This document shows positions 1 to 9,301 of a DNA stretch of 64,000 nucleotides, in pieces. This DNA comes from Vibrio rotiferianus CAIM 577 = LMG 21460 (GTDB lineage Bacteria; Pseudomonadota; Gammaproteobacteria; Enterobacterales; Vibrionaceae), in contig NZ_APHW01000021.1 in NCBI RefSeq assembly GCF_002741985.1, positions 124,001 through 188,000 on the forward strand, given 5' to 3'. How positions within the stretch are numbered: position 1 is the stretch's first letter; each line of letters starts with the position of its first letter. Under the pieces are notes generated by a model, which saw only the letters and a list, made by a program, of their open reading frames with translations, ran no database searches and was not told the DNA's origin. Both the position numbers and the translations under genes were made by a program.

Positions 1-528
1 CAAGTATTGGTTTACGGTGACTGTGCGATCAACCCAGATCCAACAGCGGAACAGCTAGCTGAAATCGCTATCCAATCTGCTGATTCTGCAGCAGCATTCG
101 GTATCGACCCACGCGTTGCTATGATCTCTTACTCTACTGGTGAATCTGGTAAGGGTGCAGACGTAGATAAAGTACGTGAAGCAACTAAGATTGCTCAAGA
201 GAAACGTCCAGATCTAGTGATCGACGGTCCTCTACAGTACGACGCAGCGATCATGGAAAACGTAGCTGCTTCTAAAGCGCCTAACTCTCCAGTAGCAGGT
301 AAAGCGACTGTATTCGTATTCCCAGACCTAAACACTGGTAACACGACTTACAAAGCGGTACAGCGTTCAGCAGACCTAGTATCTATCGGTCCAATGCTGC
401 AAGGTATGCGTAAGCCTGTAAACGATCTATCTCGCGGTGCACTAGTAGACGATATCGTATACACAGTTGCTCTAACTGCGATTCAGGCAGATCAAGCTGA
501 CCAAGCAAAAGAGAAAGCAGTTAACTAA
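1..528 (+). CDS. pta: Phosphate acetyltransferase, C-terminal part (cut by window edge)
   Basis: This is the last 175 codons of a gene that enters from the left; the frame is open from base 1, so no start is visible here. The product matches the C-terminal PTA/PTB catalytic domain, which converts acetyl-CoA and phosphate to acetyl phosphate in the cytoplasm. Recognisable stretches include [31 protein letters not shown] and [20 protein letters not shown], all typical of this fold. The gene is normally paired with ackA, which would lie upstream outside the window. A hairpin terminator follows 24 bases after the stop. The family call is firm; nothing can be said about the N-terminal regulatory domains. 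Confidence 0.93.
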   Translation, partial: QVLVYGDCAINPDPTAEQLAEIAIQSADSAAAFGIDPRVAMISYSTGESGKGADVDKVREATKIAQEKRPDLVIDGPLQYDAAIMENVAASKAPNSPVAGKATVFVFPDLNTGNTTYKAVQRSADLVSIGPMLQGMRKPVNDLSRGALVDDIVYTVALTAIQADQADQAKEKAVN

Positions 529-551
529 TAACCGCGCTTCTTGCAAGATAA

Positions 552-580
552 CAAAACCTCGCCTCGGCGAGGTTTTTTTT
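552..580 (+). terminator. Rho-independent terminator after pta
   Basis: A GC-rich stem (CCTCGC at 557-562 pairing with GCGAGG at 567-572, loop CTCG) is followed directly by eight T. It lies just after the pta stop and on the same strand. Confidence 0.9.
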
Positions 581-598
581 ACCTTTTGGTTTGAATAA

Positions 599-1873
599 TC
601 AATAAATCACCAAAAACAAAGCAGCCCCAGAAAGCACACAGCCAATCATTACCGGTGCCACTTTTGCCGACAGCGCTTTATCCCCTATCGCAACGACCAT
701 CCCCATCTTAACGATGGTATTTACAGACGCAGCAATCAAAATACCAAGTGCGGCAGTCGTCACACTCAAGGTTTGGGTACTTTGTCGTCCAAGAGCCAAC
801 GAGATAGCATCGACATCGGTGATGCCTGAAAGCGCAGATAATATCAATACCCCGGCATTACCAAACCAGTCTGACAGCGCATGGGACAACAGCATAATGG
901 CCGCCAACACTACGCCAAAGAACAGTGCCGATTGAAGTGCTAAAGGGTTACGCTGTTTATTAGATTGCTCCACTTTCCCTATCTCGCTCCGACGCCATAT
1001 CCACCAAGCAGGCAGATAAAGAGCGACCATCATGATGAGCACTATTGGCCACAATAAAGCGACTAATTGCGGGTTAATCACCGAAAGAACGATTAACAAA
1101 CGAGGGAACATAGTCCCACAACTCAGTAGTATGCCACTGGCAAGCAAAGGGCTTATATTGGCTTGCTCACGAGAGAGGTGAGAAAACTGTAGCGTAAGTG
1201 CGGTAGAAGAACTTAACCCAGCAAAGACAGACGTAAACAAAATGCCCCGCTTCGCGCCACCAATCTTAATCGCGAAATAACCGACAAATGAAATACTGGC
1301 AATTAGTACGACCATCCACCAGATTTCATAAGGGTTGAGCGCACTCCAAGGACCATAAGCTTGATTCGGAAGAAGTGGTAATAAAACGATGGAAATGAGT
1401 AGCAGACGTAAAGCTGCATCAAGCTCATACTCTTGCAGCCTTTGTAGGGCATGGTGAAGCTCTTTCTTATTATCGAGTACAACCGCAGTAATGACCGCTG
1501 CTCCAGCTGCCAGAACAGGTTCGCCAGAAACGGTCAAACAGCCAAGAACAAAAGTAATCACTAAGCTAACCACACCTGTGATGCTAATGTCCTCACTCTT
1601 TCGTTGTTGAATGACAAATGCGATACAAGCAAGGATAACCAGTGCGATTAGAGCAAAGCCAATCAGTAAAGGTGTATAGATATTGGCAAGAATCCCAACC
1701 AAACCACCAAGTAATCCAACTAAGGAAAAGGTTCGAATACCTGCCACGCGGCTACCTTCGACACTATTGCGCATCACCCAACCACGTTGTGTGCCCACAA
1801 TCGCACCCAGTAATAGTGCAATAAACAGATTCCAAATTAGCTGCTCACCACTGACGAACTCATTGATATCCAT
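599..1873 (-). CDS. MgtC-like / DUF4010 multi-pass membrane protein
   Basis: A 424-residue, very hydrophobic protein with about a dozen predicted membrane segments. The first 130 residues look like the MgtC/SapB family: ALLLGAIVGTQRGW is followed by a GIRTFSLVGLLGGLVG stretch. The rest matches the DUF4010 family of integral membrane proteins, including GLSSSTALTLQFS and a C-terminal TDVDAISLALGR motif. Function is not established; MgtC relatives act in magnesium stress and in control of ATP synthase or transporters, but that cannot be carried over here. It reads in the same direction as the reductase gene upstream, but a terminator lies between them, so it probably has its own promoter. Confidence 0.8.
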   Translation of the reverse strand: MDINEFVSGEQLIWNLFIALLLGAIVGTQRGWVMRNSVEGSRVAGIRTFSLVGLLGGLVGILANIYTPLLIGFALIALVILACIAFVIQQRKSEDISITGVVSLVITFVLGCLTVSGEPVLAAGAAVITAVVLDNKKELHHALQRLQEYELDAALRLLLISIVLLPLLPNQAYGPWSALNPYEIWWMVVLIASISFVGYFAIKIGGAKRGILFTSVFAGLSSSTALTLQFSHLSREQANISPLLASGILLSCGTMFPRLLIVLSVINPQLVALLWPIVLIMMVALYLPAWWIWRRSEIGKVEQSNKQRNPLALQSALFFGVVLAAIMLLSHALSDWFGNAGVLILSALSGITDVDAISLALGRQSTQTLSVTTAALGILIAASVNTIVKMGMVVAIGDKALSAKVAPVMIGCVLSGAALFLVIY

Positions 1874-1965
1874 ACCCCACCTCAGTCCAAGATCGGCCGT
1901 TATATCATCAGTTTATGTTATGAGCGGAAAGAAGTTGTGATGGTTGGAAGATATTGAGAAAAAAG

Positions 1966-1993
1966 AAAAAGCGCACATCAGATGGCGCTTTTC
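1966..1993 (-). terminator. Terminator downstream of yqjG
   Basis: AAAAGCGC (1967-1974) pairs with GCGCTTTT (1985-1992). Read on the minus strand the stem runs into a T-rich tract just after the yqjG stop. Confidence 0.75.
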
Positions 1994-2043
1994 TCGGAGA
2001 GCTTGAAGTTAGATTAAATCTCGGTCATGGGGTGAATCCAAAT

Positions 2044-2952
2044 CTAGTTCAGGGCCTTTTGGTACCACTTGCGTAGGTTGATACCCGTATGGCTGAAATA
2101 GTAGTGGCGCTTAATGTGGTAGAAGTCGGTAGTCTCAGCCACGCCTTCCACTTGATAAAGCTCTTTCAAATAACCCTGAATATTTGGGTAATCCGCGATG
2201 CGTTGTTTATTACACTTAAAGTGACCTACATACACGGCGTCAAAACGCACCAAAGTGGTAAACAACCGCCAGTCGGCTTCGGTGATTTTATTGCCCGCTA
2301 GGTAGCGATGCGTCGCAAGGTGTGCATCGATTTTATCCAGAGCGGCAAACAATGAATCAAACGCCTCTTCGTACGCCTCTTGCGTTGTCGCAAATCCGCA
2401 GCGGTAAACACCGTTATTCACGTTTGGATAGATGTAGTCGTTCCACTCATCAATGACGCTTTGAAGTTGTTCTGGATAATAGTCATCGTGATTACCCGTT
2501 AACTCATTGAACTCAGAGTTAAACATGCGGATGATTTCAGACGATTCATTCGATACGATCGTGTTGGTCTTTTTATCCCACAGAACTGGAACGGTAACGC
2601 GCCCAGTATAATCGGACTTAGCTTGGGTGTAGATCTGGTGCATGCGGATATGACCGAATAGTGGCTCTGGGAGTCCCATTTGCCAGCCTTCACTTAGCAT
2701 ATCTGGGCATACCACAGTAACGTCTATGTGCTTTTCCAAGCCCTTGAGCTTACGGAAGATCAGTGTGCGATGCGCCCACGGACAAGCGAGTGAAACATAT
2801 AAATGGTAGCGACCCGACTCTGGCTGGAACGTTGCATCAGGTTTGTTCTTTATCCAGTTGCGAAAACCCGCATCTTCACGAACGAACTTACCACCGCTTG
2901 ATTTAGTTTCGTACCATACGTCGTGCCAAACGCCTTCGACTAACTTACCCAT
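2044..2952 (-). CDS. yqjG: Glutathionyl-hydroquinone reductase (GST fold, YqjG/ECM4 family)
   Basis: A 302-residue cytoplasmic protein of the Xi-class glutathione transferase family. The N-terminal thioredoxin-like half holds the family motif SLACPWAHRTLIFRKLKGL, with the catalytic Cys near residue 57. The C-terminal half is the all-helical GST domain (for example LDKIDAHLATHRYLAGNKIT followed by EADWRLF). Enzymes of this family reduce glutathionyl-hydroquinones to hydroquinones. Length is close to the usual 320 or so. The start ATG at 2952 has a GAGGAGAT-type ribosome site just upstream. It appears monocistronic, with its own terminator. Confidence 0.88.
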   Translation of the reverse strand: MGKLVEGVWHDVWYETKSSGGKFVREDAGFRNWIKNKPDATFQPESGRYHLYVSLACPWAHRTLIFRKLKGLEKHIDVTVVCPDMLSEGWQMGLPEPLFGHIRMHQIYTQAKSDYTGRVTVPVLWDKKTNTIVSNESSEIIRMFNSEFNELTGNHDDYYPEQLQSVIDEWNDYIYPNVNNGVYRCGFATTQEAYEEAFDSLFAALDKIDAHLATHRYLAGNKITEADWRLFTTLVRFDAVYVGHFKCNKQRIADYPNIQGYLKELYQVEGVAETTDFYHIKRHYYFSHTGINLRKWYQKALN

Positions 2953-3103
2953 GACTGATCTCCTCGTTCTGTGTTTTCTACTATATTAGCGATTCTCGCT
3001 CAGCTTAGAATCAGGCCACTTAGTACAACTTGTTCAAGAATTTCGAATGATCCAAATTTAGAATAGTGTCAGCCAATCAGACATAAAGAAAAACTGCAGG
3101 CAT

Positions 3104-3140
3104 AAAAAAAGCGCGACCCTATAAAAGGCGCCGCGCTTAA
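3104..3140 (-). terminator. Terminator of the opp operon
   Basis: AAGCGCG (3109-3115) pairs with CGCGCTT (3132-3138). On the minus strand the stem is followed by a run of T (A tract at 3104-3110), 22 bases after the oppF stop. Confidence 0.8.
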
Positions 3141-3162
3141 GCCCGTCACAGGCCGAATTTAA

Positions 3163-4155
3163 TTACACTGCTACGTGTAGACAAGATACTGCGTGAACGT
3201 CAGAACCTTCGATATGTGGCTTAGTCTTCGCACACTCTTCTGTTGCTTGTGGGCAACGGGTACGGAACACACAACCTGAAGGCGGACTGATTGGCGATGG
3301 TAGGTCACCCTCCAGCATCTGAATGGTTTTGTTGCGCTCTAATTCAGGATCTGGGATCGGAACTGCCGACATCAATGCTCGTGTGTATGGGTGTTTTGGA
3401 TCGGCAAACAATGCCTCCGCTTCACCCAACTCAACAGCGTTACCTAGGTACATAACCAGTACGCGGTCAGAGATGTGTTTCACTACTGACAAATCGTGTG
3501 CGATAAATACTAATGAAAGACCTAGCTCTTTTTGTAGCTCTTTCAGTAGGTTAACCACCTGAGCCTGAATCGATACGTCCAGCGCTGATACCGGTTCGTC
3601 ACAGATGATCATCTTAGGCTTAAGGATAAGTGCACGTGCGATACCAATACGCTGACACTGGCCACCAGAGAACTCGTGTGGGTAACGGTTGATCACGTTT
3701 GGCAGTAGACCAACCTTCGCCATCATCTCTTTAACGCGATCTTTTACTTCTTGCTTAGTCAGTTCTGGGTAGAACGTCTCTAGCGGCTCAGCGATGATGT
3801 CGCCGACTGTCATACGCGGGTTCAAAGAAGCCAAAGGATCTTGGAAAATCATTTGAATTTCTTTGCGCGTTTCACGGCGTTGGACGTCTTTCATCTTCGT
3901 TAGGTCTTGGCCTAACCAAACTACTTCGCCATCTGTTGCTTCAACCAAACCAATGATCGCGCGAGCAAACGTCGATTTACCACAACCAGACTCACCTACT
4001 ACACCAAGAGTCTCACCTTCGTATAGACGAACGTTTACGCCGTCTACCGCTTTTAGGCTTGAAGGTTTTGCCCAAGGCCATGCAGATTTTGATGCAATGC
4101 TGAAGTGAACTTTCAGATCAGATACATCCAGAATTAGTTTTTTATCTGTACTCAT
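3163..4155 (-). CDS. oppF: Oligopeptide ABC transporter, ATP-binding protein OppF
   Basis: One of the two ATPase subunits that power oligopeptide uptake through OppBC. Walker A is GESGCGKST near residues 54-62, the signature is HEFSGGQCQRIGIARAL, and Walker B is MIICDEPVSALD. The C-terminal oligopeptide-transporter extension carries the Cys-rich GCVFRTRCPQATEEC segment that in relatives binds an iron-sulfur cluster. I place the start at 4155, not at the in-frame start 18 bases upstream. The ATG there overlaps the oppD stop as ATGA, has a GGAG ribosome site, and gives the usual N-terminus MSTDKK. It is the last gene of oppABCDF. Length is 330 residues. Confidence 0.95.
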   Translation of the reverse strand: MSTDKKLILDVSDLKVHFSIASKSAWPWAKPSSLKAVDGVNVRLYEGETLGVVGESGCGKSTFARAIIGLVEATDGEVVWLGQDLTKMKDVQRRETRKEIQMIFQDPLASLNPRMTVGDIIAEPLETFYPELTKQEVKDRVKEMMAKVGLLPNVINRYPHEFSGGQCQRIGIARALILKPKMIICDEPVSALDVSIQAQVVNLLKELQKELGLSLVFIAHDLSVVKHISDRVLVMYLGNAVELGEAEALFADPKHPYTRALMSAVPIPDPELERNKTIQMLEGDLPSPISPPSGCVFRTRCPQATEECAKTKPHIEGSDVHAVSCLHVAV

Positions 4156-5123
4156 TTGCTCCAAGCCTCCCATTCAGAAAAACATGCACGCTGACGGCCA
4201 TCACCAAACGGCGTCAGAATTGGTGCTTCACGCTTACAACGATCCATCACACGGTGGCAGCGATCTTGGTAAGGACAGCCAGGTGGTAGACGAAGCAAGT
4301 TTGGCGGGTTACCTGGAATCGTTGGCAGGATCTCGCCTTCTGTATCCAAACGAGGAATCGCCTTCAATAGACCTTCCGCGTAAGGGTGGCTTGGGTTGTA
4401 GAAGATTTCGTTCACCGTGCCGTACTCCATGGTACGACCTGCGTACATCACAAGTACTTTGTCACAAGAACCCGCTACGACACCAAGGTCGTGCGTGATC
4501 ATGATGATTGCAGTGTTGAACTCAGATTTCAGTTCGTTAAGCAGGTCCATGATCTGCGCTTGAACCGTAACGTCCAATGCCGTAGTTGGCTCATCCGCAA
4601 TAAGCAGTTTTGGACGACACAGTAGTGCCATTGCGATCATTACACGCTGACGCATACCGCCTGAGAACTCGTGTGGGTACATGGTGATACGCTTACGAGC
4701 TTCTGGGATTTTTACTGCTTCAAGCATGCGAACCGACTCTTCGAACGCTTCTGCTTTACCCATACCTTTGTGCAGCATCAGTACTTCCATCAGCTGATCA
4801 CTCACTTTCATGTATGGGTTAAGAGACGTCATCGGGTCTTGGAAGATCATCGCGATCTGTTCCGCACGAACCTTGTTCAGCTCTTTTTCTGGAAGGTTAA
4901 GAATCTCATTACCTTCGAATTTTGCACTACCAGAGATAATACCGTTCTTAGCCAGTAGTCCCATGATTGCGAATACAGTTTGTGACTTACCTGAACCAGA
5001 CTCACCTACGATACCTAGGGTTTCACCTTGATTCAGAGAGAAGTTCAAATCGTTTACTGCGGTTACGATACCATCTTGCGTGGTAAATTCGACGCGCAGA
5101 TCTTTGACATCTAATAAACTCAT
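4152..5123 (-). CDS. oppD: Oligopeptide ABC transporter, ATP-binding protein OppD
   Basis: Second ATPase of the Opp importer, about 323 residues. Walker A GESGSGKS lies near residues 40-47, the ABC signature is YPHEFSGGMRQRVMIAMAL, and Walker B is LLIADEPTTALDVT. The C-terminal extension contains PPGCPYQDRCHRVMDRC, the Cys pattern of oligopeptide and dipeptide ATPases. Two ATG codons stand back to back (5126 and 5123). The second is better spaced from the AGGAAG ribosome site. The stop overlaps the oppF ATG, so D and F are probably translationally coupled, as expected for a heterodimeric ATPase pair. Confidence 0.95.
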   Translation of the reverse strand: MSLLDVKDLRVEFTTQDGIVTAVNDLNFSLNQGETLGIVGESGSGKSQTVFAIMGLLAKNGIISGSAKFEGNEILNLPEKELNKVRAEQIAMIFQDPMTSLNPYMKVSDQLMEVLMLHKGMGKAEAFEESVRMLEAVKIPEARKRITMYPHEFSGGMRQRVMIAMALLCRPKLLIADEPTTALDVTVQAQIMDLLNELKSEFNTAIIMITHDLGVVAGSCDKVLVMYAGRTMEYGTVNEIFYNPSHPYAEGLLKAIPRLDTEGEILPTIPGNPPNLLRLPPGCPYQDRCHRVMDRCKREAPILTPFGDGRQRACFSEWEAWSK

Positions 5124-5153
5124 CATTGCTTCCTTTATTCTTTCTATTTTTAA

Positions 5154-6056
5154 TTATCTGTCTTTTGGATCCAGCGCATCGCGCAGACCGTCACCAACGT
5201 AGTTGAAGCAGAATAGAGTCACAACCATGAATGCTGCGGGGAACGCCAGCTGCCAGATTGCCACTTCCATTGTTTGCGAACCTTCTTGTAGAAGTGCGCC
5301 CCAACTTGTCATTGGTTCCTGTACACCAAGACCAAGGAATGAAAGGAATGACTCAGTAAGAATCATGCTTGGGATAAGTAGTGTTGAGTAAACCGCTACG
5401 ATACCCAGTACGTTTGGTACGATATGGCGAGTAATGATCTTCCACTTGCTCACACCACAAACGTGTGCCGCTTCAATAAACTCTTTACTACGCAGACTTA
5501 GTGTTTGACCACGTACGATACGAGCCATATCTAGCCATGCGATAGCACCGATAGCGACGAAGATAAGAACGATGTTACGACCGAAGAATGTTACCAGTAC
5601 GATAACTAGGAACATGAACGGAACCGCGTATAGGATTTCAAGAATACGCATCATGATACGGTCAACTTTACCGCCGATGAAGCCAGAAGCCGCACCGTAA
5701 AGCGTACCAATCACAACCGCAACCAATGCACCTAGAACACCAACCATTAGAGAGATACGACCACCAATTAGCGTACGTACGTAAAGGTCACGACCTAAGC
5801 TGTCAGTACCGAACCAGTGCTCAGCACTTGGACCAACGTGCATTGCGTACCAGTCTGTATCATCAAATGTGTAAGGTGCCAACATTGGCAGGAAGATTAC
5901 CGCAAGGGTCATCAATGTAAGAATGAACAAGCTCACCATCGCCGCTTTGTTACGCATAAAGCGGATACGGGCGTCTTGCCACAAACTACGGCCTTCAACT
6001 TCCAGGTTCTCTGCAAATTTCTCGACCGCTTCAAGATTCTCTTTTTTCGTTAACAT
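5154..6056 (-). CDS. oppC: Oligopeptide ABC transporter permease OppC
   Basis: Inner-membrane permease subunit, about 300 residues, with an N-terminal cytoplasmic tail and six predicted membrane helices. The binding-protein-dependent transport signature (EAA loop) is at EFIEAAHVCGVSKWKIITRH. It pairs with OppB to form the pore and docks OppD/OppF. An ATG lies at 6062 and another at 6056; a GGAAG ribosome site is 7 bases from the second and almost touches the first, so 6056 is preferred. Ends 30 bases before the oppD start, consistent with one operon. Confidence 0.94.
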   Translation of the reverse strand: MLTKKENLEAVEKFAENLEVEGRSLWQDARIRFMRNKAAMVSLFILTLMTLAVIFLPMLAPYTFDDTDWYAMHVGPSAEHWFGTDSLGRDLYVRTLIGGRISLMVGVLGALVAVVIGTLYGAASGFIGGKVDRIMMRILEILYAVPFMFLVIVLVTFFGRNIVLIFVAIGAIAWLDMARIVRGQTLSLRSKEFIEAAHVCGVSKWKIITRHIVPNVLGIVAVYSTLLIPSMILTESFLSFLGLGVQEPMTSWGALLQEGSQTMEVAIWQLAFPAAFMVVTLFCFNYVGDGLRDALDPKDR

Positions 6057-6071
6057 AACCATACTTCCCTG

Positions 6072-6992
6072 TTAGTAGCGAATTTTCGGGTCAATCATTG
6101 CTAGCAGAATATCAACGATAGCGTTGAACAAGATGAATAGGAAACCAATCAGAATGGTTACCCCCATTACTAGCGAGTAGTCACGGTTGAAGGCTGCGTT
6201 TACGAACAGCTTACCGATACCAGGCAGACCAAAGATGGTCTCAACAACCACCGAGCCGGTAATAATGCCGACAAACGCTGGTCCCATGTAGGACACCACT
6301 GGCAGTAACGCTGGTTTTAATGCGTGTTTCAGGATGATGTAACGGTAACTTAGACCTTTCGCACGAGCAGTACGAATAAAGTTACTGTTCAATGTCTCGA
6401 TCATAGAACCACGAGTGATACGAGCAAACGTGGCAACATAAAGCAGTGACATGGCAATGACTGGTAACACTAAGTATTGCCATGATCCATCATGCCAACC
6501 ACCCGCAGGGAATAAATTCCAGTGGAGTGAGAACAAGTAAATCAGAGCAGGCGCTAGTACGAAGGATGGCATTACGACCCCAAGCATCGCCGTCGACATA
6601 ATGGTGTAATCAAGCCACGAGTTTTGTTTGAGCGCGGCTATGGTCCCGATCGTTACCCCCAGAATCACCGTGAAGATAAAGGCAATAAAGCCTACCTTCG
6701 CCGATACTGGGAGTGCTACCGAGATTAGCTCGTTTACTGTGTAATCTAAGTATTTGAATGAAGGACCAAAGTCACCTTGGATTACGTTAGTCAAATACGT
6801 GGTGTATTGCTCAAATACTGGCTTATCTAGGCCGTATTTGGCTTCAATGTTCGCCATAACTTCTGGCGGTAATGGACGCTCGCTCGAGAATGGGTTACCC
6901 GGTGCGAAACGCATGAGAAAGAAAGATACGGTGATCAAAACCAACATTGTTGGGATCGCCTCAAATATCCTTTTTGCGATGAATTTAAGCAT
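6072..6992 (-). CDS. oppB: Oligopeptide ABC transporter permease OppB
   Basis: First permease of the Opp system, 306 residues, the usual length. The N-terminus MLKFIAKRIFEAIPTMLVLI is typical of OppB/DppB. The periplasmic region (RFAPGNPFSSERPLPPEV) and the EAA loop (SNFIRTARAKGLSYRYII) are intact, with about six membrane helices. It follows oppA after 106 bases that contain a hairpin. Such hairpins are common after the abundantly made binding protein and let OppA be made in excess over the membrane subunits. Confidence 0.95.
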   Translation of the reverse strand: MLKFIAKRIFEAIPTMLVLITVSFFLMRFAPGNPFSSERPLPPEVMANIEAKYGLDKPVFEQYTTYLTNVIQGDFGPSFKYLDYTVNELISVALPVSAKVGFIAFIFTVILGVTIGTIAALKQNSWLDYTIMSTAMLGVVMPSFVLAPALIYLFSLHWNLFPAGGWHDGSWQYLVLPVIAMSLLYVATFARITRGSMIETLNSNFIRTARAKGLSYRYIILKHALKPALLPVVSYMGPAFVGIITGSVVVETIFGLPGIGKLFVNAAFNRDYSLVMGVTILIGFLFILFNAIVDILLAMIDPKIRY

Positions 6993-7020
6993 AAACTCAC
7001 TCTTTCAGTCTGTGACAGTT

Positions 7021-7069
7021 AAAAAATTGATGATAGGCAACACACGCAGCCTAAAGGATGCGCGTGTGC
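7021..7069 (-). terminator. Intercistronic hairpin between oppA and oppB, possible partial terminator
   Basis: On the minus strand a long imperfect stem (GGCACACGCGCA pairing with TGCGTGTGTTGCC, one bulge; plus-strand 7037-7069) is followed about ten bases later by six T. It lies in the 106-base gap after the oppA stop. It could attenuate read-through or stabilise the oppA message. Function is inferred from position. Confidence 0.5.
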
Positions 7070-7098
7070 CTTATTCTTATAGTTTTGAAGCTAAACGA

Positions 7099-8730
7099 TT
7101 AGTTAGCTTTGATGTAAAGATCTTTTGAGTAGATCTTCTCTTCCGCGTTGTTAGCAGGGAAACCACCAACGTGCGGGTTTAGTAGACGTGAACGCACGTA
7201 CTGGTAAATTGGTGCGATTGGCATTTCTTTCGCCATCAGCTTTTCAGCATCTAGGTAAATTTGAGTACGCTCTTCTTCTGAAGTCGACTTAAGTGCTTTG
7301 TCGATCAGTGCGTCGTACTCTTTACTACCCCAGTGCTGACCACCAGTAGTGTTCGAGCTAACCATAAGGGTTAGGAATGAAGATGCTTCGTTGTAGTCGC
7401 CACACCAACCAGCGCGTGCAACTTCGAAATCACCTTGATCTTTAGTAGATAGGTATGTTTTCCACTCTTGGTTTTCTAGTGTAACGTCTAGACCAAGCGT
7501 TTTCTTCCACATTGAACCTAGAGCAACAGCTAGCTTCTTGTGGTTCTCGTTCGTGTTGTAAAGAAGAGAGAACTTAAGTGGGTTGCCTTTACCGTAACCC
7601 GCTTCTTCAAGAAGGCGTGCAGCTTCTGCGTTACGCTCTTTTTGCGTCATCTTACCGTAAACTGGTAGCTCAGGGTCGAAGTGCGCTGTAATTTCAGGCG
7701 TTAGGAAGTATGCTGGTTTTTGGCCTTGAGCAAGGATTGCTTTTGCAACGATATCACGGTCAATCGCGTAAGAAATCGCTTTACGAACACGAACGTCGTT
7801 AAATGGTTCTTTCTTCGTGTTGAATGAGTAGTAGTAAGTACACAGGCTACCCTCAACCGATACTGACTCAGGATGCTCTTTTTGCAGACGCTTAAAGTGC
7901 TCAGTCGGTAGCGTTGATGTGAAATCGATCTCGCCAGATAGGAAACGGTTCATTTCCGCTACTGCGTTTTCGATAGGTAGGAAAGTAACCTTGTTGATGA
8001 CTGTTTTGCTGTTATCCCAGTACTGCTCGTTACGAGTCAGCTCTAGACGCTCGTTCACAACCCAGTTATTTACTACGTATGCACCGTTACCTACGAAGTT
8101 TGCTGGTTTCGTCCATTGATCACCGAACTTCTCAACTGTTCCTTTGTGAACTGGTTTCATTGTTGTGTGGCCAGTCATCATTACAAAGTAAGGAACCGCA
8201 GTATCTAGTTCAACGACTAGAGTGTGATCATCAGTCGCCTTAACACCTAGCTCGCTTTTGTCTTTTTTACCCGCAACGATATCTTTCGCATTCTTCATCT
8301 TGGTGTATTCCATGTACCAAGAATAAGGAGAAGCAGTTGCAGGATCGACAGCACGCTGCCAGCTGAACACGAAGTCTTGTGCTGTTACAGGCTCGCCATT
8401 AGACCATTTTGCGTCTTTACGTAGGTGGAAAGTGAAGGTTTTGTTGTCTGGGGTTTCCCAGCTTTCAGCAACACCAGGGATAGTGTCGCCATCTGCATTC
8501 TGATTCACCAAGCCTTCAAGAAGATCACGAATCACGTGTGACTCAGGAACACCTTGAGATTTATGCGGGTCAATTGTCGCAACTTCAGTACCGTTACCAC
8601 GAACAAGTTCTTGTTTATCAGCTAGTTTAGTACCTGCTGGAACATCAGCAGCAAAAGCGGTAGTAGAAGCGGCAGCCACTGCCAGACCAGCACCTAGAAG
8701 AAGGGCTTGAGTGATTTTGTTCTTATACAT
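7099..8730 (-). CDS. oppA: Oligopeptide-binding periplasmic protein OppA
   Basis: Periplasmic solute-binding protein (SBP_bac_5 family, about 543 residues) that captures oligopeptides for OppBCDF. The chosen start at 8730 (MYKNKITQALLLGAGLAVAA) gives a clean Sec signal peptide ending at TTAFA and has a GGAG ribosome site. An in-frame start 99 bases further upstream would put 33 non-signal residues in front and is rejected. Family landmarks are KWSNGEPVTAQDFVFSWQRA near the N-terminal third and the dipeptide/oligopeptide-binding core with VRKAISYAIDR. It is the first gene of oppABCDF. A long A+T-rich leader lies upstream; GcvB-type small-RNA control is known in enterics but is not shown here. 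Confidence 0.95.
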   Translation of the reverse strand: MYKNKITQALLLGAGLAVAAASTTAFAADVPAGTKLADKQELVRGNGTEVATIDPHKSQGVPESHVIRDLLEGLVNQNADGDTIPGVAESWETPDNKTFTFHLRKDAKWSNGEPVTAQDFVFSWQRAVDPATASPYSWYMEYTKMKNAKDIVAGKKDKSELGVKATDDHTLVVELDTAVPYFVMMTGHTTMKPVHKGTVEKFGDQWTKPANFVGNGAYVVNNWVVNERLELTRNEQYWDNSKTVINKVTFLPIENAVAEMNRFLSGEIDFTSTLPTEHFKRLQKEHPESVSVEGSLCTYYYSFNTKKEPFNDVRVRKAISYAIDRDIVAKAILAQGQKPAYFLTPEITAHFDPELPVYGKMTQKERNAEAARLLEEAGYGKGNPLKFSLLYNTNENHKKLAVALGSMWKKTLGLDVTLENQEWKTYLSTKDQGDFEVARAGWCGDYNEASSFLTLMVSSNTTGGQHWGSKEYDALIDKALKSTSEEERTQIYLDAEKLMAKEMPIAPIYQYVRSRLLNPHVGGFPANNAEEKIYSKDLYIKAN

Positions 8731-9244
8731 GCGTAAAACTCCGAGTTTTTCATTAGCATCCATGACTTCTCTGCAAGGGACTGGAACGGTCAGCATTTTA
8801 GAACTTTTTAGCGCACTTTCTGAGCACAAAACTCTAAAACCTTACAAAGACTGCGGCACACATTAGCAATCATTGAAGTAATTTGCCATAAAAATGTAGC
8901 AAAAAAACTAATAATTCTGTAAATACCATTCATATTCAGCAATAAATACTAGTTAATAAGTATTCGCTAGCAAAATGGGGATATGAGATATCATTTAACA
9001 GGCGAAACATTCGATAAATCTAAATTTAAACGATTTGATAGCATCTTATGCTAGATATGCACATATTAATTAACATTTACCATGGTACAAGTCTAACAAA
9101 TTATTGTTTATATCTTGTTCAAGATTTTTTATTGTGAACAGGATCACCGTTCGGTAAACAAGTGAAATGTACGGTATTTAGAGAAGTTATTTAGCCCTCG
9201 TTTAGTGGGAGCTAATTTGAAGAGAGGAAGGTCTGGAAATGGAA
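8731..9244 (-). other. Long A+T-rich gap upstream of oppA
   Basis: About 510 bases with no convincing coding frame. It must hold the oppA promoter and leader, but I could not single out a promoter with confidence. The 8870-9200 part is very A+T-rich with several short A and T tracts. Confidence 0.5.
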
Positions 9245-9274
9245 AAGGCCAAGTCATCTAAACAACTTGGCCAT
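9245..9274 (-). terminator. Terminator of the moa operon
   Basis: GGCCAAGT (9247-9254) pairs with ACTTGGCC (9265-9272). On the minus strand the stem is followed by TTTTCC, 28 bases after the moaE stop. Confidence 0.75.
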
Positions 9275-9301
9275 AGGTAGCTACTCGCGATAGAAAAGGA
9301 G

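Noticed and set aside
8731..8829. Longer N-terminus for OppA
   Set aside because: It would place 33 polar residues before a perfect signal peptide. The ATG at 8730 has its own ribosome site.
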